Origin: an uncultured Porphyromonas sp.
GTDB lineage: Bacteria > Bacteroidota > Bacteroidia > Bacteroidales > Porphyromonadaceae
Direction: 5' to 3'
DNA: 64,000 bases
Assembly: GCA_905372565.1 (NCBI GenBank)
Contig: CAJPPK010000004.1
Location: 1 to 64,000, forward strand
Shown: positions 1 through 6,636 of the stretch, piece after piece
Layout: the number at the start of each line of letters is the position of its first letter
How positions within the stretch are numbered: the stretch's first letter is position 1
Program-made: the position numbers and the translations under genes
The notes under the pieces: model-generated
Seen by the model: only the letters and a program-made list of their open reading frames with translations
What the model was told of the DNA's origin: nothing
Databases searched by the model: none

Positions 1-2
1 GT

Positions 3-44
3 AGTATGTACGTATGCGATGAGTTAGGTATACCATTTAACTGA
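3..44 (+). CDS. possible 3' end of an upstream gene
   Basis: The third reading frame is open from the window edge to a TGA at 42-44 and would encode a tail ending in DELGIPFN. A strong terminator lies about 50 bases further on, so some plus-strand gene must end near here. The fragment is too short to identify, and frame 1 (stop at 25-27) is also possible. Confidence 0.25.
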   Translation, partial: SMYVCDELGIPFN

Positions 45-92
45 ATGTGCGTACTCACTTCTGCTGTCATATCAATCTTCTCTCTCCCATCG

Positions 93-128
93 AAGAGGTG
101 ATACCTAGCTGGTGTCACCTCTTTTGTA
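93..128 (+). terminator. intrinsic terminator of the gene left of the window
   Basis: A 13-bp stem (arms 93-105 and 111-123, one G:U pair) with a 5-base loop is followed by TTTTG. It closes the transcription unit entering from the left edge. Confidence 0.75.
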
Positions 129-221
129 TTTTATCTCCTTCTAGTGATCGAGTGGAGTAGGCGTTGCAGTGGCCCTCTGATGGAGCACTCTCAAGATCTA
201 GTCTCCATATAAGAACCGACT

Positions 222-491
222 ATGGAAAGATTCAAGGACAACGCTCGACTGTTTGCTTGGCTAGAATGGCTTGGACTAGCTTGTGCGGTGGGGAGCTTCT
301 TCGCTCTGCTGCTCTTTAATGCTTGGTGTCTTCCCTTGGCCTTGGTTGCTACTGGCCTTTCCCTTTGGTTGGTCTGGAAGCGTCCTACAAGTGTTGGATG
401 TTTAGCCTTGATAATAGCCATAGGAGTAGGGTTAGTTGGGATCTCCTTCTTTGTTGTGCTTGTCTTGTCCTTCTCTGAAGCTGGTGCTTGA
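222..491 (+). CDS. small hydrophobic membrane protein, unknown function
   Basis: An 89-residue protein that I do not recognise. After a charged start (MERFKDNAR) it has about three hydrophobic stretches, roughly residues 11-30, 33-48 and 58-82, split by a short basic turn (WKRP). It should therefore be an inner-membrane protein with little outside the bilayer. It lies between the terminator at 93-128 and the psd promoter at 536-543, so it is probably transcribed alone. No clear -7 box was found directly upstream. The frame is a plausible membrane protein, but nothing else supports expression. Confidence 0.5.
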   Translation: MERFKDNARLFAWLEWLGLACAVGSFFALLLFNAWCLPLALVATGLSLWLVWKRPTSVGCLALIIAIGVGLVGISFFVVLVLSFSEAGA

Positions 492-535
492 GGCGTAAAG
501 GTAGGTAGTCGGCTGATTTTGTGGTAAATATTGCG

Positions 536-543
536 TATCTTTG
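536..543 (+). promoter_or_regulatory. -7 box of the psd-pssA operon
   Basis: TATCTTTG matches the Bacteroidota -7 consensus TAnnTTTG, 45 bases before the psd start. No convincing -33 TTTG was found at the usual spacing. Confidence 0.65.
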
Positions 544-588
544 TTCACAAATTAGACTAATTTAGAAGCAATTATATCCACTTCAACT

Positions 589-1242
589 ATGACGCTACAT
601 AAAGAAGGGCATGGCCCTCTTATCGGTTTTGCGATCACCCTAATAGGGATCAATGCCTTCATCTACCTGTTTGCGGGGGCTTTTGTTCTTATTCCCGTGG
701 TGCTGTCCGTGGCTTTCTATGCCTTGGTGATTAACTTCTTCCGCTATGAGGCACGCAAGCATACCGATGGTCCTCTAGAGATCGTTTGCCCTGCAGATGG
801 TCGTGTAGTCGTTGTTGAGGAGACGGATGAAGTGCAACTGCTCGGTGAGCGTTGCCTGCAGGTGTCGGTCTTTATGAGCGTTTTCGATATGCACGTGAAC
901 TGGATCCCTTGTAATGGGGTCGTCGAGCATGTCTCCCACACTCCTGGTCGTTTCCTCTCTGCTCATCTACCCAAGAGTAGCACGGATAATGAACGCTCTG
1001 CAGTCATCATACGTACGGATGGTGGTGATCGAGTCTTGGTGCGTCAGGTAGCCGGTGCTATCGCTCGTCGTATCGTGACCTATCCACAGGTCGGTGAGCG
1101 TGTGAATATCAACCAGAATCTAGGCTTCATCAAGTTCGGCTCACGTGTCGACCTCTACCTCCCTCTAGGGACAAAGGTGCATGTAAAGGTCGGGCAAACC
1201 GTGCGAGGTAATATCACCGACATCGCTACGCTTCCTCGCTAA
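589..1242 (+). CDS. psd: phosphatidylserine decarboxylase proenzyme
   Basis: Converts phosphatidylserine to phosphatidylethanolamine at the inner membrane. At 217 residues it has the short, archaeal-type length common in Bacteroidota. Two hydrophobic segments lie near residues 12-55, followed by the catalytic fold with MSVFDMHVN near residue 100. The motif IKFGSRVDLYLP places the self-cleavage site between Gly184 and Ser185. Ser185 would become the pyruvoyl group on the small alpha chain. It sits 23 bases upstream of pssA, so the two consecutive steps of PE synthesis are co-transcribed from the promoter at 536-543. Confidence 0.95.
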   Translation: MTLHKEGHGPLIGFAITLIGINAFIYLFAGAFVLIPVVLSVAFYALVINFFRYEARKHTDGPLEIVCPADGRVVVVEETDEVQLLGERCLQVSVFMSVFDMHVNWIPCNGVVEHVSHTPGRFLSAHLPKSSTDNERSAVIIRTDGGDRVLVRQVAGAIARRIVTYPQVGERVNINQNLGFIKFGSRVDLYLPLGTKVHVKVGQTVRGNITDIATLPR

Positions 1243-1265
1243 GTATCCTGATTAACCACCTTCTG

Positions 1266-1949
1266 ATGAAGAAGCATATCCCCAATCTCCTTACTTGTGG
1301 TAATCTGCTAGCCGGCTCGCTGGCAGTGGTCTTTACTCTCTATCATCATCGTGCAGATATAGCTATGGCACTCATTGTGCTAGCGGCTGTTTTTGACTTT
1401 TTTGATGGACTTGTGGCGCGTGCACTTGGTGTTAGTTCACCGATAGGGAAGGATCTTGATTCGCTTGCTGATGTTGTCAGCTTTGGTCTGGCACCTGCTA
1501 CGCTGGTCTGGTACACACTTCAGGGACTAGGTATTACGTCTGTCTGGAGCTATGGCGTCTTCCTATTGGTGGCTTTTGCTGCTTTGCGCCTAGCGAAGTT
1601 CAATAATGATACGCGTCAGTCGAAATCGTTTCTTGGACTACCTGTGCCCTCTAATGCGCTCTTCTTCTTAGGCTATACGTCTTCGCTTCCCATGGTAGTG
1701 TTTCTCCTTGGTCCGGTGGGTACGCTGGTGGTGACACTCGTGCTTACTCTCCTCTTTGGGAGTTTGATGCTTGGGGAGCTTCCGATGTTCTCCTTCAAGC
1801 TGACGAAGGCTCCTCTTCGAGCGCTATGGAAGCAGATCGCCTTGGTGGTCGTCTCAGTTATCTCTATCCTGATCTTCGGGTGGGCTGGCTGTAGTATCGC
1901 TATCGCCTTCTACCTCTTTCTCTCGCTTCTCCCAGTGTCTGAGCACTAA
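1266..1949 (+). CDS. pssA: CDP-diacylglycerol--serine O-phosphatidyltransferase
   Basis: Makes phosphatidylserine from CDP-diacylglycerol and serine, supplying the substrate for Psd encoded just upstream. The CDP-alcohol phosphotransferase signature D-G-x2-A-R-x8-G-x3-D-x3-D is complete: Asp47, Gly48, Ala51, Arg52, Gly61, Asp65 and Asp69. These residues bind the metal ions and the CDP moiety. The rest of the 227-residue protein is a series of membrane helices. The ATG follows the psd stop by 23 bases, so the genes form one operon. Confidence 0.95.
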   Translation: MKKHIPNLLTCGNLLAGSLAVVFTLYHHRADIAMALIVLAAVFDFFDGLVARALGVSSPIGKDLDSLADVVSFGLAPATLVWYTLQGLGITSVWSYGVFLLVAFAALRLAKFNNDTRQSKSFLGLPVPSNALFFLGYTSSLPMVVFLLGPVGTLVVTLVLTLLFGSLMLGELPMFSFKLTKAPLRALWKQIALVVVSVISILIFGWAGCSIAIAFYLFLSLLPVSEH

Positions 1950-2036
1950 TTGCTTAGGGTGTTATACCTGCTTGGCATACTCTTTGCTCTAGGGTGAAGA
2001 AAGTAGTATGTCTTACGATTAAATAAGAAGATCCCT

Positions 2037-2330
2037 ATGAAGCTCTGGATATTTCTCCTCATCGTTCTCGTTATCTATCTCAACTGGCCCCGCATTCAGG
2101 CTTGGCTTGCGATGAAGTTCATTCAGCGAGTGCAGCGTAAGGTCATGGATGCTGCTCAGGCTGAGGAACGAGCGCGCCAGCGAGGAGCTGGTAGTCGGGC
2201 TTATGATCCAGAGCCAGGCTCAGGAGAAGCTCAGCGTAATCAGAAGCAACAGCTGGAGGAGATCGAGGCTCGCAAGTTTGAGCGCCCGTCTCAAGAAGAC
2301 TATGTAGACTTCGAAGAGCTACCTAAGTAG
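2037..2330 (+). CDS. DUF4834-type small membrane-anchored protein
   Basis: A 97-residue protein with one N-terminal membrane segment (residues 3-17), then an amphipathic helix and a charged, Glu/Gln/Arg-rich cytoplasmic tail ending in the acidic motif YVDFEELPK. This layout, and its place after psd and pssA, fit the DUF4834 family of Bacteroidota. The function of that family is not established. The gap of 87 bases after pssA allows either read-through or its own promoter. The terminator at 2351-2395 closes the operon. Confidence 0.7.
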   Translation: MKLWIFLLIVLVIYLNWPRIQAWLAMKFIQRVQRKVMDAAQAEERARQRGAGSRAYDPEPGSGEAQRNQKQQLEEIEARKFERPSQEDYVDFEELPK

Positions 2331-2350
2331 ACGTTCCTTCAATAGACTAA

Positions 2351-2399
2351 GCACCCCGCCCCGATGATACATGTCGTATCGTCGGGGCGGGGTGCTTTG
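2351..2399. terminator. bidirectional terminator between the DUF4834 gene and the minus-strand barrel gene
   Basis: A long, GC-rich, nearly perfect stem (arms 2351-2370 and 2376-2395, starting GCACCCCGCCCCGA) between two convergent genes. It can end transcription in both directions. Confidence 0.85.
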
Positions 2400-2418
2400 T
2401 ATTGGGAGTTAGGCGGAG

Positions 2419-3240
2419 TTAGAAGCGGAAGCCCAGAGAGAGCCCCGTGCGGTAGCTGTAGGCTCTGGCCTTCTCCCGTGAGATATGTGCGCGGGTGTTC
2501 CCCTCGGAGAGTGTGATCTTCCGATCCTCTACGCTGAGTCCAGTCGTCTGCTTGATGTTAGCGTGAAGATCTCCTGAGCTGTCGAAGGTCACTTTGTCAG
2601 ACGAAGTGAGCGGATAGATCCAGCTGTCAGCGCTGTGGAAGCCCACCCCCGAGCCTACCCCGACGATGCACCAGTCCAGGACGATGTTCTTCTTGCGCCC
2701 GAAGAGCCACTGTGCACCGATGCTGACGCCCCAGGTGTGAGTCACGAGGTAATGTCGGGTTTTCGTCTCAGCTGCGATCGGGGAGCCTCCTTGTCCTGTC
2801 GTCTGAAAGCGGAAGTACTGATCTTGGGGAGTGATGTGGATGAAGTCATAGTAGCCTTCTGCATAGAATCCGTGCCCTTGTCCGCTATTGAGATACCAGC
2901 GTAGGGTAGGGGTGAAGCGGAGAGTGTTGAGTTCCCATAGAGCCTTCCGTGAGAATCCATTGTGTCCGAATTCGAAGGTGTTCTCTGATCTGCTGGGGTG
3001 ATAGCTGAGGGAGAGGGTGGCACTTAGACCAGGAGCGAGGATGCGCTCTGCGGAGAGATTCAGGGTACCTAGGATGAGGGAGAAGGCGTTGATCTTGACG
3101 GCAGTCTTGCCGTCCAGCAGGGAGTTCTCTCGACTGGGGATGAACTTGGGCTTCTGGGGAGCGGCTGTCGATGCTAGCTCCTGCGCCACTAGACTGGAGG
3201 TGCTTAGTCCTAGGGCCATGAGTAAGGAGTAGATTTTCAT
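2419..3240 (-). CDS. outer-membrane beta-barrel protein, DUF3575-like
   Basis: A 273-residue exported protein with a signal peptide (MKIYSLLMALGLSTSSLVAQ, cut after AQ). The mature part alternates hydrophobic and polar residues and ends in Phe (GLSLGFRF), as expected of an outer-membrane barrel. The stretch KINAFSLILGTLNLSAER resembles the opening strands of DUF3575 proteins, where a lipid-facing strand precedes a short turn. No enzyme motif is visible. It is a single-gene unit with a -7 box at 3300-3307 on the minus strand. The barrel assignment is fairly safe; the DUF number is tentative. Confidence 0.65.
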   Translation of the reverse strand: MKIYSLLMALGLSTSSLVAQELASTAAPQKPKFIPSRENSLLDGKTAVKINAFSLILGTLNLSAERILAPGLSATLSLSYHPSRSENTFEFGHNGFSRKALWELNTLRFTPTLRWYLNSGQGHGFYAEGYYDFIHITPQDQYFRFQTTGQGGSPIAAETKTRHYLVTHTWGVSIGAQWLFGRKKNIVLDWCIVGVGSGVGFHSADSWIYPLTSSDKVTFDSSGDLHANIKQTTGLSVEDRKITLSEGNTRAHISREKARAYSYRTGLSLGFRF

Positions 3241-3299
3241 ACGTTTAGATACGTGTTTTGGTGGCTCCCTGCATGTGGGGAGTGACCTGTTTGTTTATC

Positions 3300-3307
3300 C
3301 AAAGGTA
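3300..3307 (-). promoter_or_regulatory. -7 box for the DUF3575-like gene
   Basis: The minus strand reads TACCTTTG here, 60 bases upstream of the start codon at 3240. Confidence 0.6.
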
Positions 3308-3365
3308 ATCAATCCTCCAGAGCTATTAGATCACTCGGGATGGAAAGCTGAGGGGAAGCAGTGTT

Positions 3366-3457
3366 GCCTCTTGGGAGGCACTACTGATGCCCCTCGAGAG
3401 GCAACAGTAGTGCCCCTCATGGGGCATCAGTAGTGCCCCTCATGGGGCATCAGTAGT
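3366..3457. repeat. four tandem 23-bp palindrome-bearing units
   Basis: Units start at 3366, 3389, 3412 and 3435. The last two are identical. Each contains a self-complementary core (GCCCCTCATGGGGC, or GCCCCTCGAGAGGC in unit 2). In the first unit the linker reads ACTACTGAT; in later ones it reads ATCAGTAGT, its exact reverse complement. The array lies between two divergent promoters (3300-3307 minus, 3599-3606 plus). The rest of the 3241-3702 gap holds only those promoters and the rplU leader. Confidence 0.85.
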
Positions 3458-3598
3458 GCCTACTAGTTGGTTTCTCTAGTTCTGCTTCTTTGGCTCACGA
3501 AGGTGTACCTTGGAGTATCTCCTAGGGATCTAGGGGGGGGCTACTTTGCTGTCGGAATCGAATTTCTTCCGTAGGTGCTGTGGTTCAGGTATTTTTCG

Positions 3599-3606
3599 TA
3601 TCTTTG
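3599..3606 (+). promoter_or_regulatory. -7 box of the rplU-rpmA operon
   Basis: TATCTTTG, followed by GC and a leader of about 95 bases before the rplU ATG. Confidence 0.65.
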
Positions 3607-3639
3607 CGCCGATATATCCTATGTAGGGTTCTTAGTCAA

Positions 3640-3680
3640 GTCGCCCCTCCCTCGTGGAGACCGGTCACCTTACGGGGCTA
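3640..3680 (+). promoter_or_regulatory. candidate structured leader of rplU
   Basis: The rplU 5' untranslated region can pair GCCCC (3643-3647) with GGGGC (3674-3678) around an inner CTCC/GGAG hairpin (3647-3650 with 3656-3659). Ribosomal protein operons often carry autoregulatory leaders, but the match to any known L21 leader is not verified. Confidence 0.3.
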
Positions 3681-3702
3681 ACGTAATAGTTACAACAAGA
3701 CA

Positions 3703-4020
3703 ATGTACGTCATCGTAGACATCCAAGGCCAGCAGTTCAACCTGGAGCAGGGCCGTCGCCTCTTCATCCACCACGTTAAGGGTGCAGAGAGCGGAGCAGT
3801 AGTAGAGTTTGACAAGGTTCTCCTCGTCGATAAGGATGGTGCAGTCACCGTCGGTACCCCCGTAGTGGAAGGTGCTAAGGTGGTTTGCGAAGTCATCACT
3901 CCCCTCGTGAAGGGTGACAAGGTCCTCGTCTTCCACAAGAAGCGTCGTAAGGGCTACCGCAAGCTCAACGGTCATCGCCAGCAGTTCAGCGAAGTCCTGG
4001 TCAAGGAGATCATCGCTTAA
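3703..4020 (+). CDS. rplU: 50S ribosomal protein L21
   Basis: A 105-residue 50S subunit protein that binds 23S rRNA. It starts MYVIVDIQGQQFNLEQG, the typical L21 N-terminus, and carries the basic motif FHKKRRKGYRKLNGHRQQF near residues 77-95, which matches the family's rRNA-binding hairpin. Length is normal. It is followed after 32 bases by rpmA, the standard L21-L27 pairing. The open frame on the opposite strand across it (3670-4035) is a shadow. Confidence 0.97.
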   Translation: MYVIVDIQGQQFNLEQGRRLFIHHVKGAESGAVVEFDKVLLVDKDGAVTVGTPVVEGAKVVCEVITPLVKGDKVLVFHKKRRKGYRKLNGHRQQFSEVLVKEIIA

Positions 4021-4052
4021 TCGTATCACCGTCAACTAAAGTATAAGAGACA

Positions 4053-4310
4053 ATGGCACACAAAAAAGGTGTAGGTAGCTCCAAGAACGGACGCGAATCA
4101 GAAAGCAAAAGACTTGGTGTTAAGCTCTTCGGCGGTCAGCACGCTAAGGCTGGTAACATCATCGTACGTCAGCGTGGCACGCAGCACCACCCAGGTGTAG
4201 GTGTAGGTATCGGTAAGGACCACACCCTCTACGCGCTTATCGACGGAACGGTTGTCTTCACACGCAAGAAGAACGACCGCTCGTACGTCTCCATCGCGGC
4301 TGAGGCCTAA
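4053..4310 (+). CDS. rpmA: 50S ribosomal protein L27
   Basis: An 85-residue protein placed near the peptidyl transferase centre. It begins MAHKKGVGSSKNGRESESKR and contains the family signature GNIIVRQRGTQHHPG. The N-terminus starts directly with AHKKG, so there is no Firmicutes-type cleavable extension. It is the second gene of the rplU operon and is closed by the terminator at 4337-4394. Confidence 0.97.
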   Translation: MAHKKGVGSSKNGRESESKRLGVKLFGGQHAKAGNIIVRQRGTQHHPGVGVGIGKDHTLYALIDGTVVFTRKKNDRSYVSIAAEA

Positions 4311-4336
4311 GACGGAGCACACGTCACGTATTCCAC

Positions 4337-4394
4337 AAGGGGAGGTTGCTCCAGGCAGGGTCTTAGCAGTCCCTCGGGAGCAACCTCCCTTTTC
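4337..4394 (+). terminator. rplU-rpmA terminator abutting serS
   Basis: Arms 4337-4352 and 4376-4390 (GGAGGTTGCTCC with GGAGCAACCTCC) enclose a 23-base loop, followed by TTTTCT. The T-run ends only about 20 bases before the serS ATG, so the structure also covers the serS ribosome-loading region of any read-through mRNA. Confidence 0.8.
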
Positions 4395-4413
4395 TATTGA
4401 TACCTATCGCAAT

Positions 4414-5700
4414 ATGCTTACACTCAAGCAAATTAAGGAGAACACCGAAGGCGTCATCGCTCGCCTGAAGAAGAAGCAGTTCGAAGCTCGTGAAGCGCTC
4501 AACGAAGTCCTTAACTTCGATGAGCTACGCCGACGCTCTCAGCAGGAGCTTGATGCCTCACTCGCTAAGCAGAATGCTATCGCCAAGGAGATCGGTGCCC
4601 TGATGAAGCAGGGAGCCAAGGAGCAGGCAGAGTCCATCCGTGCGCAGGTGGCTCTACTCAAGGAGCAGGCGAAGACGCTCGAGGCAAAGAAGGCTAAAGC
4701 CGAAGCCAAGATCCGTGAGATCCTCCTCTCTATCCCTAACCTCCCTGCAGACATTGTACCCGAGGGTGCTACCGCTGCTGATAACGTCTGCGTCAAGACC
4801 GGTGGGGAGACTCCCACACTGGCTGAAGGCGCTCTCCCTCACTGGGAGCTAGCGAAGATCTATGATCTCATCGACTTCGAGCTCGGGGTGAAGATCTCAG
4901 GGGCAGGCTTCCCCGTCTACAAGGGCTATGGTGCTCGTCTACAGCGTGCCCTCGTGAACTTCTTCCTAGACAATGCTCGTGAGGCTGGCTACCTTGAGGT
5001 TCAGCCCCCCTATGTCGTCAATGAAGACTCAGGCTACGGTACAGGACAGCTCCCCGATAAGGAGGGACAGATGTACCACGTCGGGCTAGACAACCTCTAT
5101 CTGATCCCCACGGCCGAGGTGCCTGTGACGAATATCTATCGTGATGTCATCCTCGATGAGAAGGATCTACCCATACGCAATACGGCCTACTCGGCTTGCT
5201 TCCGCCGTGAAGCTGGCTCCTATGGCAAGGACGTCCGAGGACTGAACCGCCTACATCAGTTTGACAAGGTGGAGATCGTCTGCATCGACAAGCCTGAGCG
5301 AAGCTATCAGCGTTTAGATGAGATGGTGGCTTACGTCGAGACGCTAGTCACGAAGCTCGAGCTCCCCTGGCGCATCCTGCGTCTGAGTGGAGGTGATATG
5401 AGCTTCACTAGTGCGCTGACGTATGACTTCGAGGTCTTCTCTGCTGCCCAAGAGCGTTGGCTAGAGGTAAGCTCTGTGTCGAACTTTGAGAGCTATCAGG
5501 CGAACCGTCTACGCTGTCGCTATCGTGATGCGGAGCAGGGCGTGCAGCTCGTGCATACCCTCAATGGTAGCGCCCTGGCACTTCCCCGTATCGTGGCAGC
5601 GCTACTAGAGAATCATCAGACGCCCGAGGGTATTCGTATCCCTGAGGCGCTCCGACCCTATACGGGCTTCGACTTCATCCCTCTCCCTGAGAAGAAGTAA
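4414..5700 (+). CDS. serS: seryl-tRNA synthetase
   Basis: Charges tRNA-Ser with serine. The 428-residue product starting at 4414 begins MLTLKQIKENTEGVIARLKK, the normal SerRS N-terminus. An in-frame ATG at 4252 would add 54 unrelated residues read through rpmA and the terminator, so it is rejected. A long Ala/Lys/Glu-rich coiled-coil arm (about residues 30-110) binds the tRNA. The class II core shows motif 2 (CFRREAGSYGKDVRGLNRLHQF) and motif 3 near the C-terminus (LALPRIVAALLENHQ). No separate promoter was seen between rpmA and serS. Confidence 0.97.
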   Translation: MLTLKQIKENTEGVIARLKKKQFEAREALNEVLNFDELRRRSQQELDASLAKQNAIAKEIGALMKQGAKEQAESIRAQVALLKEQAKTLEAKKAKAEAKIREILLSIPNLPADIVPEGATAADNVCVKTGGETPTLAEGALPHWELAKIYDLIDFELGVKISGAGFPVYKGYGARLQRALVNFFLDNAREAGYLEVQPPYVVNEDSGYGTGQLPDKEGQMYHVGLDNLYLIPTAEVPVTNIYRDVILDEKDLPIRNTAYSACFRREAGSYGKDVRGLNRLHQFDKVEIVCIDKPERSYQRLDEMVAYVETLVTKLELPWRILRLSGGDMSFTSALTYDFEVFSAAQERWLEVSSVSNFESYQANRLRCRYRDAEQGVQLVHTLNGSALALPRIVAALLENHQTPEGIRIPEALRPYTGFDFIPLPEKK

Positions 5701-5701
5701 G

Positions 5702-5732
5702 AGGAAGGGGGCTAACACATAGCCCCCTTCCT
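5702..5732 (+). terminator. serS terminator
   Basis: A perfect 13-bp stem (arms AGGAAGGGGGCTA 5702-5714 and 5720-5732) with a 5-base loop, directly after the stop codon. The T-run is weak. Confidence 0.7.
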
Positions 5733-5758
5733 GTCTCGTAGCTCTAGATAGAAAAGAC

Positions 5759-5807
5759 CTCCGCCCAGCACGATCTCCCCTCTTGAGGGAAGCCGTGCTG
5801 GGCGGAG
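5759..5807. terminator. terminator for the thioredoxin gene
   Basis: A 14-bp stem (5759-5772 with 5794-5807) and an inner TCCC/GGGA stem. On the minus strand it is followed by a T-rich tail, so it mainly serves the minus-strand gene. Confidence 0.8.
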
Positions 5808-5828
5808 ATGTTTATGTCGTGGAGGCGA

Positions 5829-6326
5829 TTACTTTGCCTTGTAGATCTGAGCGATCGTTTCCTCGATCTGATCAGGAGAGAGATCTCCTACCGTCTGGAT
5901 GGGTACACCCTGCATAGGTACGAAGAGTACCATAGGGATGCTACGGACGCCAAAGATCTGCGCTAGCTCAGACTCCTTGTCCACGTTGATCTTGTAGACA
6001 TCGATCTTGCCAGCATACTTCTTCGCTACTGCTTCGAGCTTAGGCCCGAGACTACGGCAGGGACCACACCAGTCTGCGTAGAAGTCAAGGATAGCAGGAC
6101 GCTGGCCTTTGAAGACAAACTTTGAGGGCTCTTCCTTGTAGTCCCAGATATTCTTACGTAGGTAAGCTGCGTCAATATGCTTGATCGCTGATGCTGCTTC
6201 GGCAGTCTTCTCGGTCTTGTCTTTGGATGCCTCTTGTGCATTAGCCTTGGAGGTCGAAGCTGTGCAAGAGATCGTCGTGCACATCCCGACGGAGAGGAGC
6301 AGAAGGCTTAGGATCTTCTTCTTCAT
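5829..6326 (-). CDS. exported thioredoxin-fold protein (probable lipoprotein)
   Basis: A 165-residue protein with a signal peptide and a relaxed lipobox (TIS-Cys21). A Lys/Glu/Ala-rich linker to about residue 48 precedes a complete thioredoxin domain. The redox motif Trp-Cys87-Gly-Pro-Cys90 sits in DFYADWCGPC, and the cis-proline loop is RSIPMV. The WCGPC sequence is that of reducing thioredoxins, so it probably reduces or exchanges disulfides in the periplasm, fed by a membrane electron donor not seen here. It is a single gene on the minus strand, flanked by its own terminator. Confidence 0.85.
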   Translation of the reverse strand: MKKKILSLLLLSVGMCTTISCTASTSKANAQEASKDKTEKTAEAASAIKHIDAAYLRKNIWDYKEEPSKFVFKGQRPAILDFYADWCGPCRSLGPKLEAVAKKYAGKIDVYKINVDKESELAQIFGVRSIPMVLFVPMQGVPIQTVGDLSPDQIEETIAQIYKAK

Positions 6327-6570
6327 AGGGAGGATAAATTAATTAGAGAGTTATTTTCTTGCATAAGCGTCAGAAGAGGCAAGATGTTCAAAGGCTTACC
6401 TTTTCTTTTCCTTGGGAGCTCCTCGTATAGGAGACTATGGGGCAACTTCTGTATCCACTATATCGGTGCTCTGAATAGCCTGGATAGGGTACTCGGCAAA
6501 GTCTATGTGAAGCTATGGGCCATCCATGCAGAGGCTAGGAGGGCACTTAGGTCGGTGAAGAGGAAAAGCG

Positions 6571-6578
6571 TATCTTTG
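6571..6578 (+). promoter_or_regulatory. -7 box of rprX-rprY
   Basis: TATCTTTG, 58 bases before the rprX ATG. The rest of the 6327-6636 gap is AT-rich on its left and has no convincing gene. Confidence 0.65.
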
Positions 6579-6636
6579 TATAAGATAACAATAGTGTGTT
6601 CGCTCCTATCGCTTTCCCCGCATCGCCCATCGTGTC

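Noticed and set aside
3366..3457. CRISPR array
   Set aside because: Units are directly adjacent without unique spacers of 30 bases or more and no cas genes are near. The same applies to the other 22-23-bp arrays.
3670..4035. 121-residue minus-strand frame over rplU
   Set aside because: rplU is certain; the antisense frame has no recognisable domain.
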